Source: Silanimonas sp. (lineage in GTDB: Bacteria; Pseudomonadota; Gammaproteobacteria; Xanthomonadales; Xanthomonadaceae). From it: DNA of 64,000 nucleotides. The stretch lies in contig BPKK01000001.1 of assembly GCA_026005095.1 (NCBI GenBank), positions 124,001 through 188,000 on the forward strand. The letters are read 5' to 3'. The notes under the pieces were generated by a model that saw only the letters and a program-made list of their open reading frames with translations, made no database searches and had not been told where the DNA came from. How positions within the stretch are numbered: position 1 is the stretch's first letter; each line of letters opens with the position of its first letter. The position numbers and the translations under genes are program-made. Of this stretch, positions 19,902 through 30,898 are shown piece after piece.

Positions 19902-20983
19902 ATGCCCTTCACCCTCGTCGACCACGCCGGACAGGCCTGCTGCTGCCTGCCGGTGCGGCCCTCGACCAGCCGCTCGCCCTCGATACCGAGTTCATGCGCG
20001 AGCGCACCTACTACCCGCAGCTCGCCCTGGTGCAGATGGCCGACGGCGCGGGCCGGATCTGGCTGGCCGACCCCCTCGCCGAGGGCCTCGTCGCCCGCGC
20101 TCTCCCGCCTCGTCGGCGAAAGCCATGCCCTGATGCACAGCGCCAGCGAGGACCTCGTGGCCTTCCGCCATGCGCTCGGCGTGCTGCCGCGCTCGCTCTA
20201 CGACACCCAGATCGCCGCCGCCTTCGCCGGTCTCGGCCCCGGGCTTGGCTACCAGGGCCTGGTCAAGGCCCTGCTCGGGGTGGAACTGGACAAGGCCGAA
20301 ACCCGCTCCGACTGGCTGAAGCGCCCTTTGAGCGAACGCCAGCTCGCCTACGCCGCCGATGACGTGCGCCACCTGCATGCCGCCGTGGCCGCGCTGGACG
20401 AGCGCCTCGAGCGCCGGGGCCACCGCCAGCGAGCCCTGGCCGACATGGCGCGCATGCTGGATTCCGCCCGCGAGGAGCCGGACGATCCCCACCCGCATCT
20501 CGGCTTCCGCCCCGCCGCCCAACTCGACCGCGCCGGCCAGGCCCGGCTGCGCCGCCTGCTGCGCTGGCGCGAGGCCACGGCACGCCGCCGCAACCTGCCG
20601 AAGAAATGGCTGCTCGACAACGAACTCGCCCTCACCCTCGCCCGCCGCCCGCCCCGCACCCGCCAGGCCCTCGCCAGCCTGCTGGAAGGGGCCCGGGCTG
20701 CCCGCCGCCTGGCCGATGAGATCGCCTCTCTGCTGGAAGCCCCGCCCGTGGGCGAGGAGCTCGACATGCCGCTGGCCCGCGCCGAGGAGAAAACCGACCG
20801 CCAGCGCCTCAAGGCCTTGCAGGCCGTGGTGGCGGAGCAGGCCCGGGCCCTGGACCTGCCCGAGGCCTGCTGTGCGCCCGCCGGCATCTCGAGGCCCTGC
20901 TGGAAGACGGCCAGTGGCCCGCCGCCCTGGACGGCTGGCGCCGCGAGGTGCTGGAAGCGCCGCTGCGCCAGGCCCTGGGCTGA
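19902..20983 (+). pseudogene. rnd: Ribonuclease D interrupted by three apparent frameshifts
   Basis: ALDTEFMRERTYYPQLALVQMADGAG (phase 2), LVGESHALMHSASEDL...LGYQGLVKALLGVELDKAETRSDWLKRPLSERQLAYAADDVRHL (phase 0), [35 protein letters not shown] (phase 2). Confidence 0.88.
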
Positions 20984-21039
20984 GCCGGGCCGCGCTTGGC
21001 AGCCAGTGCCGCGACCTCGTATACTGGCAGGCCTCTCGT

Positions 21040-21115
<76 letters not shown>

Positions 21116-21124
21116 CTCGAACCG

Positions 21125-21152
21125 AAAAGCCGGGCCTTGCCCGGCTTTTTTC
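21125..21152 (+). terminator. Rho-independent terminator after tRNA-Ala
   Basis: AAAGCCGGGC-CTT-GCCCGGCTTTTTT. Confidence 0.85.
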
Positions 21153-21234
21153 TTGCCGCCGAGTGCCAGCCCGCCCGTCACGCCGTCTTCTCCAGCGCCG
21201 GAAGAAGCTCTGGGCCTCGGGTGGGGGAATCCCG

Positions 21235-22021
21235 ATGAAGGCCCTTACCACATTGCTATGGCTTGTGCTCGTCTCCGCTGCCTCCGCAACAGCGCCGGTG
21301 CTGCACATCGCCTCCTTGGAATGGCCGCCCTACGCCGGTCCGCGGCTGCCCGGCCAGGGCACGTCCCTGCAGACCCTGCGCCAAGCAGCCCGGGCCGAAG
21401 GCGCAGAGATCGAAGTGCATTTTCTGCCTTGGACGCGGGTGCTGGCCCAGGCCGGCACCCGCCAAAGCGGCATCATCGGCTTTGCTCCGGAGTACCGTAG
21501 CCGCAGCGGGGAGCAGCGCTGGCTGTTCACTCGCCCGATCGGCTACAGCCCGTTGGGCTTCGCCGAACGCAGCGACCGCCCGGTGACTTGGGCCAGCCTC
21601 GACGATCTGCGGGGCAAGCGGATCGGGGTGGTGCGCGGCTACGTCAACGAAGAGAACTTCGACCGCGAGGTGGCGGAAGGCCGGCTGCGCGTCGAGGCGG
21701 TGAACGACGACCTCGGCAACCTGCGCAAGCTGAAGGCCGGGACGCTTGGACCTCGTGGTGATCGACGCCCGGGTCTTCGAGTACCTGCTTGCTACCACGC
21801 CGGAGCTGCGCCAGCCGGGCCCGGTGCTGCGGATGAACCCGCGCCTGCTCGCGGTGCACAGCCTGCATGCCGCCTTCCGCCGCGACCCGGAGGGGCAGGC
21901 CGCCTGGGAACTCGTGGAGCGCGGCCTTGCCCGCCAGCCCCCGCCCCTGCCGGAGGGCATCGGGGCCGAGGTTCTGCCGCCTGGCGAGGGGCCGGGAGCG
22001 CCGCAGCGGCCCCGGCCCTGA
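21235..22021 (+). pseudogene. Periplasmic amino-acid-type substrate-binding protein (SBP_bac_3-like), frameshifted near 21742
   Basis: MKALTTLLWLVLVSAASATAPVLHIASLEWPPYAGPRLPGQG...LRGKRIGVVRGYVNE...LRKLKAG, continued in another frame by LDLVVIDARVFEYLLATTPELR. Confidence 0.82.
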
Positions 22022-22025
22022 GGTC

Positions 22026-22724
22026 TTAGAGGTTCAGCCAGTCCACCGTGGCGGAAAGGGTGAACAGCACCCGGCCGCCGGCCAGCGCCTTGCCGTCGTC
22101 GGTGGCAGCATCATTCCGGTCGAGCGTGGTGGTGGAATAGCCGAGGTAGGCGGCGAAGTTGCCGAAGGTCTTGCTCACCCCGAGCTGGCCATGGGTGAAG
22201 TCGGTGAAGAGGGAACTGCTGTAATTCGTGCGGGTGGCCTCGAAATCGAGCGACCAGTCATCGCCAAGATCGATGCTGTGCTTGGCCTTCACCCGCCAGG
22301 CCGAGCCATCGAGGGCGTCGTCGTCCGAGGCCCAGGCCTGCAGGCTGGTGCCGCCGGGGAAGGTCAGGCCGGCGGTGAGCTCGGTGTAGTCGTAGCTGCT
22401 CGGGGCGCCGGTGTAGGTGTAGTGGGCGAAGCCGGCGGTCCAGCCCCAGCCGCTCTCGTACTCCTTGGCAAAACCGCCGTAGAAATCGATCTCCACGTCG
22501 GCCGGGTCGCCGGCGCCGAAATCGACGTTCGAGGCCCAGGTGCCGAGGTAGAAGCCGCTGTCATGCGACCAGTCGAGGCTGGCCTGGAAGGCCGGGTCGT
22601 TCTGGGTCTGGCTGACGCCATCGAACAGGTAGTCGGAGGCCAGGGTGAAGGTGCTGGTGAGCGAGGAAGCCGAGGCCGGACCGGCCATGGCGGCGAGGGC
22701 GAGCACGAGCAAGGGGTGGCGCAT
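22026..22724 (-). CDS. TorF/TIGR02001-type putative porin
   Basis: FTLASDYLFDGVSQTQNDPAFQASLDWSHDSGFYLGTWASNVDFG...EIDFYGGFAKEY. Confidence 0.9.
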   Translation of the reverse strand: MRHPLLVLALAAMAGPASASSLTSTFTLASDYLFDGVSQTQNDPAFQASLDWSHDSGFYLGTWASNVDFGAGDPADVEIDFYGGFAKEYESGWGWTAGFAHYTYTGAPSSYDYTELTAGLTFPGGTSLQAWASDDDALDGSAWRVKAKHSIDLGDDWSLDFEATRTNYSSSLFTDFTHGQLGVSKTFGNFAAYLGYSTTTLDRNDAATDDGKALAGGRVLFTLSATVDWLNL

Positions 22725-22924
22725 GGGGCTTCTCCTTTAGGGACTGGATGGCGGGACCGGCCGACGGGGCGCTTCCAGATTAACGCCCCGTTCACCCGCA
22801 GCTAGCACCAGTTGATTGGAGTTTGCAAGCGGGGGCGGCGAACCGGGGCAGCCCCGTTCCCCCGCCTTGCCCCGCCGGCGGCTCGGCCTGTCGCCCGCTT
22901 CGTGCGACAATCCAGCGTCTCGGT

Positions 22925-23001
22925 GTCCCCGTAGCTCAGCTGGATAGAGCGTCCCCCTCCTAAGGGGAAGGTCGCACGTTCGAATCGTGTCGGGGACGCC
23001 A
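22925..23001 (+). tRNA. tRNA-Arg (anticodon CCT)
   Basis: 77-nt cloverleaf GTCCCCG...CGGGGACGCCA; anticodon stem TCCCC/GGGGA, loop CTCCTAA. Confidence 0.95.
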
Positions 23002-23032
23002 CCCCCCATCATCCCTTCCGGAGCCGCCCCCG

Positions 23033-24565
23033 ATGACCCATCCCGTGCTCGCCGCCCTCGGCCTTTCCGACCACGAATCCGGCACCTACCTCGGCCACGG
23101 CGAATGGTCGGCCACCCGGGATGCCGGTGTGCTGGAGCCGGTGAACCCGGCCACCGGGGAAGTGCTGGGCCGGGTCTACGCCTCCTCGGAGGCCGACTAC
23201 GCGAAGCTCAAGGAACGCGCCAAGGCGGCCGCCGTGATCTGGCGCAGCACGCCGGCGCCGAAGCGTGGCGAGGCCATCCGCCTCTGCGCCGAGGCCCTGC
23301 GCCGGCACAAGTCGGCGCTCGGCGCCCTGGTCTCGCTGGAAATGGGCAAGATCCGGGCCGAGGGCGAGGGCGAAGTGCAGGAGATGATCGACATCGGCGA
23401 TTTCGCCGTCGGTCTGTCGCGCCAGCTCTACGGTCTTACCATGCACTCCGAGCGCCCGGGCCACCGCATGTACGAGCAGTGGCATCCGCTGGGCCTCGTG
23501 GGCGTCATCAGCGCCTTCAACTTCCCGGTCGCGGTCTGGGCCTGGAACAGCTTCATCGCCGCCGTCTGCGGCAACATCACGATCTGGAAGCCCTCGCCCA
23601 AGACTCCGTTCTGCGCCGTGGCGGCGATGCGGATCTGCAACGAAGCCCTGCGCGAAGGCGGCTTCCCCGACCTGTTCTTCCTGTTCAACGACGCCGGCAC
23701 CGAACTCGCCCAGGCCTTCGTCGACGACCACGACATTGCCCTGGTGAGCTTCACCGGCAGCACCAGGGTCGGCCGCCAGGTCGGCGAGCGCGTGGCCCGC
23801 CGCATGGGCAAATCACTGCTGGAGCTGGGTGGCAACAACGCCATCATCGTCGATGAGACCGCCGACCTGAAGCTCGCCATCCCGGCCATCGTCTTCGGCG
23901 CCGTGGGCACGGCCGGCCAGCGCTGCACCACCACCCGCCGCCTGTTCGTGCACGAGTCGATCTTCGAGGACGTGGTGACCCGGCTGGTCGCCGCCTACAA
24001 GCAGGTCGAGGCCCGGATCGGCGACCCGAACGCCGAGGGCACGCTGATGGGGCCGCTCAATGACAAGGGCGCGGTGGCGGCCTACCTCGCTGCCATCGAG
24101 AAGGCCAAGGCCGCGGGCGGCGTGGTGCGCACCGGCGGGGCGGCGCTCGACCGCCCGGGCAACTTCGTGCTGCCGACCATCATCACCGGCATCGCCAACT
24201 CGGCCGAGGCGGTGCAAACCGAGACTTTCGCCCCGATCCTTTACGCCATGCCCTTCAAGACCCTGGACGAGGCCATCGCGATGCAGAACGCGGTGCCGCA
24301 GGGCCTCTCCTCGGCGATCTTCACCCAGAACCTGAAGGCGGCCGAGCAGTTCCTGTCGGCCGCCGGCTCGGACTGCGGCATCGCCAATGTCAACATCGGC
24401 ACCTCGGGCGCCGAGATCGGCGGCGCCTTCGGCGGCGAGAAGGAGACCGGCGGCGGCCGCGAGTCCGGCTCGGATGCCTGGCGCGCCTACATGCGCCGGC
24501 AGACCAACACCATCAACTACTCCGACGCCCTGCCGCTGGCCCAGGGCATCAAGTTCGAACTCTAG
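23033..24565 (+). CDS. Aldehyde dehydrogenase, ALDH7/alpha-aminoadipic semialdehyde dehydrogenase type
   Basis: [15 protein letters not shown]...[20 protein letters not shown]...[12 protein letters not shown]...[14 protein letters not shown]...[35 protein letters not shown]. Confidence 0.93.
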   Translation: MTHPVLAALGLSDHESGTYLGHGEWSATRDAGVLEPVNPATGEVLGRVYASSEADYAKLKERAKAAAVIWRSTPAPKRGEAIRLCAEALRRHKSALGALVSLEMGKIRAEGEGEVQEMIDIGDFAVGLSRQLYGLTMHSERPGHRMYEQWHPLGLVGVISAFNFPVAVWAWNSFIAAVCGNITIWKPSPKTPFCAVAAMRICNEALREGGFPDLFFLFNDAGTELAQAFVDDHDIALVSFTGSTRVGRQVGERVARRMGKSLLELGGNNAIIVDETADLKLAIPAIVFGAVGTAGQRCTTTRRLFVHESIFEDVVTRLVAAYKQVEARIGDPNAEGTLMGPLNDKGAVAAYLAAIEKAKAAGGVVRTGGAALDRPGNFVLPTIITGIANSAEAVQTETFAPILYAMPFKTLDEAIAMQNAVPQGLSSAIFTQNLKAAEQFLSAAGSDCGIANVNIGTSGAEIGGAFGGEKETGGGRESGSDAWRAYMRRQTNTINYSDALPLAQGIKFEL

Positions 24566-24615
24566 GCTTTTCGGCCTACACTGGCGGCTACTGGCCGTTT
24601 CGGGGGGGAACGTCG

Positions 24616-25212
24616 ATGCATCGTGCAATGGCTCTGGGAATGGTGGTCGCCGCGCTGGTCGTGGCCAGCCCGGCAGGTGCGCAGGACACGGAAGGCAGCT
24701 TCGTGACCGGCGATGGCACCCGCTTCAGCCTGCCATTGGTGAATGGCGTGCCGGGCCGGGCCCAAAACGAGGTGATGACCTGGGAACTGGCCGGCTTCGA
24801 TACCGACATGCAGGACGCGCCTCAGCTGATCGACCGCTTCGTGTTCGTGTTCCGCAGCAATGCGGTGCCGCGGCGCCTGCGTATCGAGGATGTGACTCTC
24901 GGCGCCCCGGTGCTGATCGCCGACGTGGCGGTGCCGGAGAAACTGCCCGGCGCCGGCTTCCGCCGCTCGCGCTTCGAGTTCCGCGCCGCGCCCTGCGCCA
25001 TCGCCCACGGCGAGCCCTGCAGCGCCTGGATGTTCGGCGAACAGCCGCACCGCCTGTACCGCGCCACCGCCACGCTCGAGGACGGCAGCACCAGCGTGCT
25101 GCACCAGGCCGAGCCCTACCAGATGGCGGCCTTCATCGCCCGCCTGGGCGATCGCATTCCCGACCACCGCAGCCAAGGCGAACGGCGCACGGCGCAGGGT
25201 GAGCAGCCGTGA
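24616..25212 (+). CDS. Exported hypothetical protein
   Basis: Signal peptide MHRAMALGMVVAALVVASPAGAQ; two Cys (APCAIAHGEPCSAW); no family recognised. Confidence 0.65.
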   Translation: MHRAMALGMVVAALVVASPAGAQDTEGSFVTGDGTRFSLPLVNGVPGRAQNEVMTWELAGFDTDMQDAPQLIDRFVFVFRSNAVPRRLRIEDVTLGAPVLIADVAVPEKLPGAGFRRSRFEFRAAPCAIAHGEPCSAWMFGEQPHRLYRATATLEDGSTSVLHQAEPYQMAAFIARLGDRIPDHRSQGERRTAQGEQP

Positions 25213-25507
25213 ATGCTCCCTGCCTACCGGCGCACCTCCACACTCGCCATCGTCAGTCTGGTGGCCGGCATCCTCGGCTGGACCTTGGCGCCTTGGCTGG
25301 GTTCGCTGGTGGCCATCGTCACCGGCCACATGGCGCGCAGTGAGATCCGCCGCGATCCCCAGAGGGGTGGAGGGCGACGGTTTCGCCGTGGCCGGTCTGG
25401 TGCTGGGCTGGGCCATGCTCGCGGTGAGCCTGCTGGCCCTGCTCGCCATCATTCTGTTCTTCGGTGGCCTGGCTGCCCTCGTCGCCCTGGCCGGCACGGC
25501 CGGCTGA
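25213..25507 (+). pseudogene. DUF4190-type small membrane protein, frameshifted near 25370
   Basis: [42 protein letters not shown] | [35 protein letters not shown] in two phases. Confidence 0.72.
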
Positions 25508-25536
25508 ACCCCGCCCGGAAGGACCCCGCCCGCCGG

Positions 25537-26583
25537 ATGTACGGACTCGCCCGCCCGCTGCTGTTCCGCCTCGATGCGGAACGCGCCCACGAGCTCGGCC
25601 TGCGGGCCCTGGATGCCGCCTGGAAATGCGGCCTCAATCCCCTCCTCGCCCCCCGTCCGGCGGCCTTGCCCACCGCCTGCTTCGGGCTGCGCTTCCCGAA
25701 CCCGGTGGGGCTGGCCGCCGGTCTCGACAAGAACGGCGCCCATATCGATGCGCTCGCCGCCCTCGGCTTCGGCTTCGTCGAGATCGGCACCACCACCCCG
25801 CGGCCGCAGCCGGGCAACCCGAAACCGCGGATGTTCCGCCTGCCGGAGCACGAGGCGGTGATCAACCGCCTCGGCTTCAACAACGAGGGCGTGGACGCCC
25901 TGGTGCGGAACGTCGAGGCCTCGCGCCTGAAACGCCGGGGCGGCGACACCCTGCTCGGCATCAACATCGGCAAGAACAAGGACACCCCCAACGAACAGGC
26001 GGCGGCCGACTACGTGCACTGCCTCGGCCGGGTGTATCCGCTGGCCGACTACGTGACGGTGAACATCTCCTCGCCGAATACCGCCGGGCTGCGCGAGCTG
26101 CAGGAGGAAAAGGCCCTGCGCGCCCTGCTCGGCGAGCTGTTCGAAGCCCGCGAGCGCCTCGCTCCGCGCCACGGACGGCGGGTGCCGATCCTGGTGAAGA
26201 TCGCCCCCGATCTCACCGAGAACGACATCGAGGCCTCGGCCCGAGTGCTGGGCGAGCTAGGCGTGGACGGGGTGATCGCCGGCAACACCACCGTCGACCG
26301 GCTGGCCATCGAAGGCCACCCGCTGGCGAAGGAACAGGGCGGGCTCTCCGGACGGCCGCTCTACGGCAAGTCCACCACGGTGCTGCGGATGCTGCGCTCG
26401 CGGCTGCCGGCCTCGATCCCGCTGGTGGGGGTGGGCGGGATCCTTTCCGGTGCCGATGCCGCCGGCAAGGTCACGGCCGGGGCCCAGCTCGTGCAGTTCT
26501 ATACCGGCCTCGTCTACCGGGGGCCGGCCCTGGTCGGGGAATGCGTGCAGGCCCTGCGCCACCGGCGCGAGGGCGTGCGCTGA
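25537..26583 (+). CDS. pyrD: Dihydroorotate dehydrogenase (quinone)
   Basis: [23 protein letters not shown]...[20 protein letters not shown]...[14 protein letters not shown]...IPLVGVGGI. Confidence 0.96.
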   Translation: MYGLARPLLFRLDAERAHELGLRALDAAWKCGLNPLLAPRPAALPTACFGLRFPNPVGLAAGLDKNGAHIDALAALGFGFVEIGTTTPRPQPGNPKPRMFRLPEHEAVINRLGFNNEGVDALVRNVEASRLKRRGGDTLLGINIGKNKDTPNEQAAADYVHCLGRVYPLADYVTVNISSPNTAGLRELQEEKALRALLGELFEARERLAPRHGRRVPILVKIAPDLTENDIEASARVLGELGVDGVIAGNTTVDRLAIEGHPLAKEQGGLSGRPLYGKSTTVLRMLRSRLPASIPLVGVGGILSGADAAGKVTAGAQLVQFYTGLVYRGPALVGECVQALRHRREGVR

Positions 26584-27653
26584 TGGCAGACCGGGGCTGG
26601 CGGCTCGCCGAGGGCGTCTCCCTCTCCGGCCGCAACACCTTCCGGGTGGAGGCGCGGGCCGAACGGCTGGCCGACGTACACGACCCGGCCGCCCTGCCCG
26701 CTCTGTTCTCCGAGCCCTGGGCGCAGTTCGCCCCCCTGCTGGTGCTGGGCGAGGGCAGCAATGTGCTGTTGGCCGGCGATGTGCTCGGCCTCACCCTCTG
26801 CCTCACCCGGGCCCGCATCGCGCTCGTGGAGGACGGCCCGGACTCGGCTCTGGTGGAGGCCGATGCCGGCGTGGCCTGGAACGATCTCGTGCACTGGTCG
26901 TTGGGGCGCGGCCTGTGCGGCCTGGAGAACCTCGCCCTGATCCCCGGCACGGCGGGCGCGGCGCCAATCCAGAACATCGGTGCCTACGGCGTGGAAGTGG
27001 GCGAATTTGTCGATTCGGTACAGGCCTTCGACCGCGAAACCCTGCGCCTGCGCGAGTTCGAACGCGAAGACTGCCGCTTCGGCTACCGCGACAGCGTGTT
27101 CAAGCGCGAAGGCGATGCCCTCATCGTCACCGTGCTGCGGCTGCGGCTGCCGAAACGGCGCCCGGTGAACACCGCCTATGCCGGCGTGGCCGAGGAACTG
27201 GCCGCGATGGGCATCGAAGGCCCGCCCAACCACCGCCAGGTGGCCGAGGCCATCGCTCGCCTGCGTACTCGCAAGCTGCCCCATCCGGCCCTGCTCGGCA
27301 ATGCCGGCAGCTTCTTCAAAAATCCAGTCATCGAGGCCGCACGGGCCGAGGCCTTGGCGGCGGCCCACCCCGGGCTGCCGGTGTTCCCCGGCCCCTCGGC
27401 CAGCACCCGCAAGCTCTCGGCAGCCTGGCTGATCGAGCAGGCCGGCTGGAAGGGCTTCCGGGAAGGCGATGCCGGCGTGGCGGCGCAGCACGCCCTGGTG
27501 CTGGTCAACCACGGCCGGGCCAGCGGGGCGGAACTGCTGGCGCTGGCAGAGCGCATCGCCGCCTCCGTGCAGTCCCGCTTCGGGGTGCTGCTCGAGCCCG
27601 AACCACGCATCGTCGGCGGGCGCTTCGACCCCGGGCGCGCGCAGGGCGGATGA
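26583..27653 (+). CDS. murB: UDP-N-acetylmuramate dehydrogenase
   Basis: LVLGEGSNVLLAGDV...LENLALIPGTAGAAPIQNIGAYGVE...GNAGSFFKNPVI...AAWLIEQAGWKG. Confidence 0.96.
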   Translation: MADRGWRLAEGVSLSGRNTFRVEARAERLADVHDPAALPALFSEPWAQFAPLLVLGEGSNVLLAGDVLGLTLCLTRARIALVEDGPDSALVEADAGVAWNDLVHWSLGRGLCGLENLALIPGTAGAAPIQNIGAYGVEVGEFVDSVQAFDRETLRLREFEREDCRFGYRDSVFKREGDALIVTVLRLRLPKRRPVNTAYAGVAEELAAMGIEGPPNHRQVAEAIARLRTRKLPHPALLGNAGSFFKNPVIEAARAEALAAAHPGLPVFPGPSASTRKLSAAWLIEQAGWKGFREGDAGVAAQHALVLVNHGRASGAELLALAERIAASVQSRFGVLLEPEPRIVGGRFDPGRAQGG

Positions 27654-28579
27654 ATACCCACAGCGCCAGCCATGCCGCGCAGCGCCAGCTCTGGCTGGCG
27701 GTGGGCTTCATGGTGGCGAGCGCGGCAATGTTCGCCGCCATGGCGGTGATGATCCGGCTCGCCTCGGCCGAACTGCACGCCTTCGAGATCGCCTTCTTCC
27801 GCAACTTCTTCGGCCTGGTATTCGCCGTCCCCCTGCTGCTGCGCCACGGCACCGGCATCCTCAAGACCGACAAGCTGCACCTCTACTTCGGGCGCTGCCT
27901 GATCGGCATCCTCTCCATGCTCTGCGGCTTCTGGGCCATCGTCCATCTGCCGCTCGCCAAGGCGGTGACGATCAGCTACTCCACCCCGCTGTTCGTCACC
28001 ATCCTGGCCGTGCTGTTCCTCGGCGAGGTGGTACGGCTGCGGCGCTGGACGGCGGTGGCCCTGGGCTTCATCGGGGTGCTGGTGATCATGCGCCCCGGCG
28101 CCGAGGGCTTCGATGCGAACACTTTCGTGGCTCTGGCTGCCGCGGTGCTGAGCGCAGTGGTGGCGATCAGCATCAAGGTGCTCTCGCGCACCGAGAAGGC
28201 CGACGCCATCGTGCTCTGGACCACGCTCCTCTGGGTGCCGATGTCACTGGTGCCAGCCTTGTTCGTCTGGACCTGGCCAAGTGGCTGGACCTGGGCCTGG
28301 GTGGCCGCCGCCGGCTTCTTCGGCACTGCCGGCCACATGTTCTGGACCCGGGCGCTGAAACGCGGCGATGCCTCGATGCTGACGCCGATCAGCTTCATGC
28401 AGGTGCCCTTCGCCGCCGCCCTGGCCTGGTGGCTGTTCGACGAGGTCGTGACCGCCTGGACCGCGCTCGGGGCCGGCATCATCTTCCTTGCCAATGCCTA
28501 CATCGCCCACCGCGAGGCGCAGGTGGCCTCGCGCGCGGTGACCGATGCCGAGATCAGCCCGGAGACCCAGAAGCGCTGA
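27650..28579 (+). CDS. DMT-superfamily (EamA) transporter
   Basis: Ten hydrophobic segments, EamA repeat pattern (FEIAFFRNFFGLVFAVPLL; SYSTPLFVTILAVLFLGE). Confidence 0.88.
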   Translation: MNTHSASHAAQRQLWLAVGFMVASAAMFAAMAVMIRLASAELHAFEIAFFRNFFGLVFAVPLLLRHGTGILKTDKLHLYFGRCLIGILSMLCGFWAIVHLPLAKAVTISYSTPLFVTILAVLFLGEVVRLRRWTAVALGFIGVLVIMRPGAEGFDANTFVALAAAVLSAVVAISIKVLSRTEKADAIVLWTTLLWVPMSLVPALFVWTWPSGWTWAWVAAAGFFGTAGHMFWTRALKRGDASMLTPISFMQVPFAAALAWWLFDEVVTAWTALGAGIIFLANAYIAHREAQVASRAVTDAEISPETQKR

Positions 28580-28744
28580 AGCCCTGCCGCCGGGCGGCCA
28601 GCGCCGCCGGGAGCGGCGTGGGGGCGGCGTGATCGCCCCCGGACCTTCGGCACATGTCCCCGCCTCCGGCCCGGGTAGGCTCGGGGATGCCGTCGGCCCC
28701 GCCGGCCGGCACCCAACGCCTCCGTACCGCATCCCGGGGACCCC

Positions 28745-30788
28745 ATGAAGAAGCACCTGCTCTCCCTGAGCCTCGCGCTCGCCCTCGCCTCGCCCTTCGC
28801 CCTCGCCGCCGACGGCAAGCCCCAGCTCGGCAGCTTCGGCATCGAACTCAGCAACCGTGACACCCGCGTCCGGCCCGGCGACGACTTCAACCGCTACGCC
28901 AACGGCACCTGGTTCGACAACTACCAGCTCAAGGACTACGAGACCCGTTTCGGCTCCTTCAACCAGCTCTCCGACCAGGCCGAGCTGCAGGTGAAGGCGA
29001 TCATCGAGGAGCTGCTGGCGCGCAAGGACCTCGTCCCGGGCAGCAACGAGCAGAAGATCCGCGATTTCTACGCCAGCTACATGGATACCGCGGCCCGCGA
29101 TGCCGCCGGCATCAAGCCGCTCATGCCCCTGCTCGACCGCATCGCCGCCATCGACTCGAAGGCGAAGCTGGTGGAGGCCTTCGGCCGCGCTAGCCGCGAT
29201 GGCACCCGCTCGCCACTGGGCGGCGGCGTGGGCCTCGACCGCAAGGACCCCGACAACTACCAGCTCGGCATCGGCGTGGGTGGGCTTGGCCTGCCAGACA
29301 AAGACTTCTACCTGAACCCCGAGCCGCGCTTCGTGCTGATCCGCCAGAAGTATCTCGAGCACATCGCCACCATGCTCGGCTTCGCCGGCGTGCCCGATGC
29401 CACCGCCCGGGCGCAGCGCATCCTCGAGCTCGAGACGGCGATCGCGAAGCACCACTGGGACCGCGCCGAGCTGCGCGACCGCGACAAGACCTACAACCTC
29501 TACGCCTTCGCCGACCTCGGCAAGGAGTTCCCCGGCTACGACTGGCGCGCCCACTTCAGCGCCCAGGGCATCGTGCCGCCGGAGACGGTGAACGTGAGCA
29601 CGCCGAGCGCCGTCTCCCCGATCATCGGCATCATCAACGATACCCCGCTCGAGGTGTGGCGCGATTACCTCGCCTTCCACGCCATCGACAACCACGCCCC
29701 CCTGCTCTCCACCGAGATCGACCAGGCCGCCTTTGCCTTCCGCGGCACCGTGCTCTCCGGCCAGCAGGCCCAGCGCGAGCTGTGGAAGCGCGGCGTGGCC
29801 CTGGTGGGCGGCAGCGGCGGGCTGGGGGATGCCGTAGGCCAGCTCTACGTGGCACGCCACTTCAAGCCCGAGGCCAAGGCAGCCATGGACGTGCTGGTGG
29901 AGAACCTGCGCAAGGCCCTGCGCCAGAACATCGAAAACCTCGACTGGATGGGGCCAGAGACCAAGGCCGAGGCCTTCAAGAAGCTGGAGAGCTTCCGCCC
30001 GAAGATCGGCTACCCCGACAAATGGCGCGACTACAGCGCGGTCACGATCGTGCCCGAATGACCTGATGGCGAACGTGCTGGCCCTGCGCGAGTACTACGT
30101 CAACGACCAGAATCGCCGCCTCGGTACCCGGCCGGACCGTGACGAGTGGTTCATGACCCCGCACACGGTGAATGCCTACTACAACGCGGTGTTCAACGAG
30201 ATCGTGTTCCCGGCGGCCATCCTGCAGCCGCCGTTCTTCGACGTGAACGCCGACCCGGCGGTGAACTACGGCGCCATCGGCGGTGTGATCGGCCACGAGA
30301 TGGGCCACGGCTTCGACGACCAGGGCTCGAAGTCCGACTGGCGCGGCGTGCAGCGCAACTGGTGGACCGACGAGGACCGCGCCCGCTTCGAGGCCCGCAC
30401 CAAGGCCCTGGTGGCGCAATACAACCAGTTCTGCCCGCTCGAGGGCTACTGCGTGAACGGCCAGCTGGCGCTGGGCGAGAACATCGGCGATCTTGGCGGC
30501 CTGTCGATGGCCTGGACCGCCTACCAGCTCAGCCTCGATGGCAAGGAGGCACCGGTGCTCGAGGGCCTGACCGGCGCCCAGCGCTTCTTCCTCGCCTGGG
30601 CGCAGATCTGGAAGTCGAAGTACCGCGACGAGGCGATGATCAACCAGGTGAAGGTGGGGCCGCACTCGCCGCCGCAGTTCCGCATCAACGGCCCGCTGCG
30701 CAACCTCGACGAGTGGTACGAGGCCTTCGACGTCAAACCCACCGACAAACTCTACTTGCCGCCTGAGGAGCGCGTGCGGATCTGGTGA
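28745..30788 (+). pseudogene. M13 (neprilysin-like) metallopeptidase split by a one-base insertion at about 30058
   Basis: 28745..30061 encodes signal peptide and N-terminal domain; 30066..30788 encodes VIGHEMGHGFDDQGSKSD and GENIGDLGGLSMA; TGA at the junction. Confidence 0.88.
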
Positions 30789-30848
30789 GGCCGCGCCGCG
30801 GGCTTCTCCTACCCCGGGTTCGGAAGCAGGCCGACACGGGCCCGCGAC

Positions 30849-30876
30849 GGGGGGAAGGCAGCCTAGCCTTCCCCCC
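30849..30876. other. Perfect 11-bp inverted repeat between peptidase and fimT-like gene
   Basis: GGGGGGAAGGC-AGCCTA-GCCTTCCCCCC; no following T-tract. Confidence 0.6.
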
Positions 30877-30898
30877 CCGCCGCGAAAGGAGACGCCCC

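Noticed and set aside
17824-20133. 769-aa plus-strand ORF over the SUMF1 gene
   Set aside because: Antisense artefact; the minus-strand frame contains lipobox and SUMF1 motifs
30049-30075. Programmed +1 frameshift at the TGA in the M13 peptidase
   Set aside because: No slippery CUU-UGA-like context or upstream SD-like stimulator seen (GAA UGA C); a simple one-base insertion is more likely
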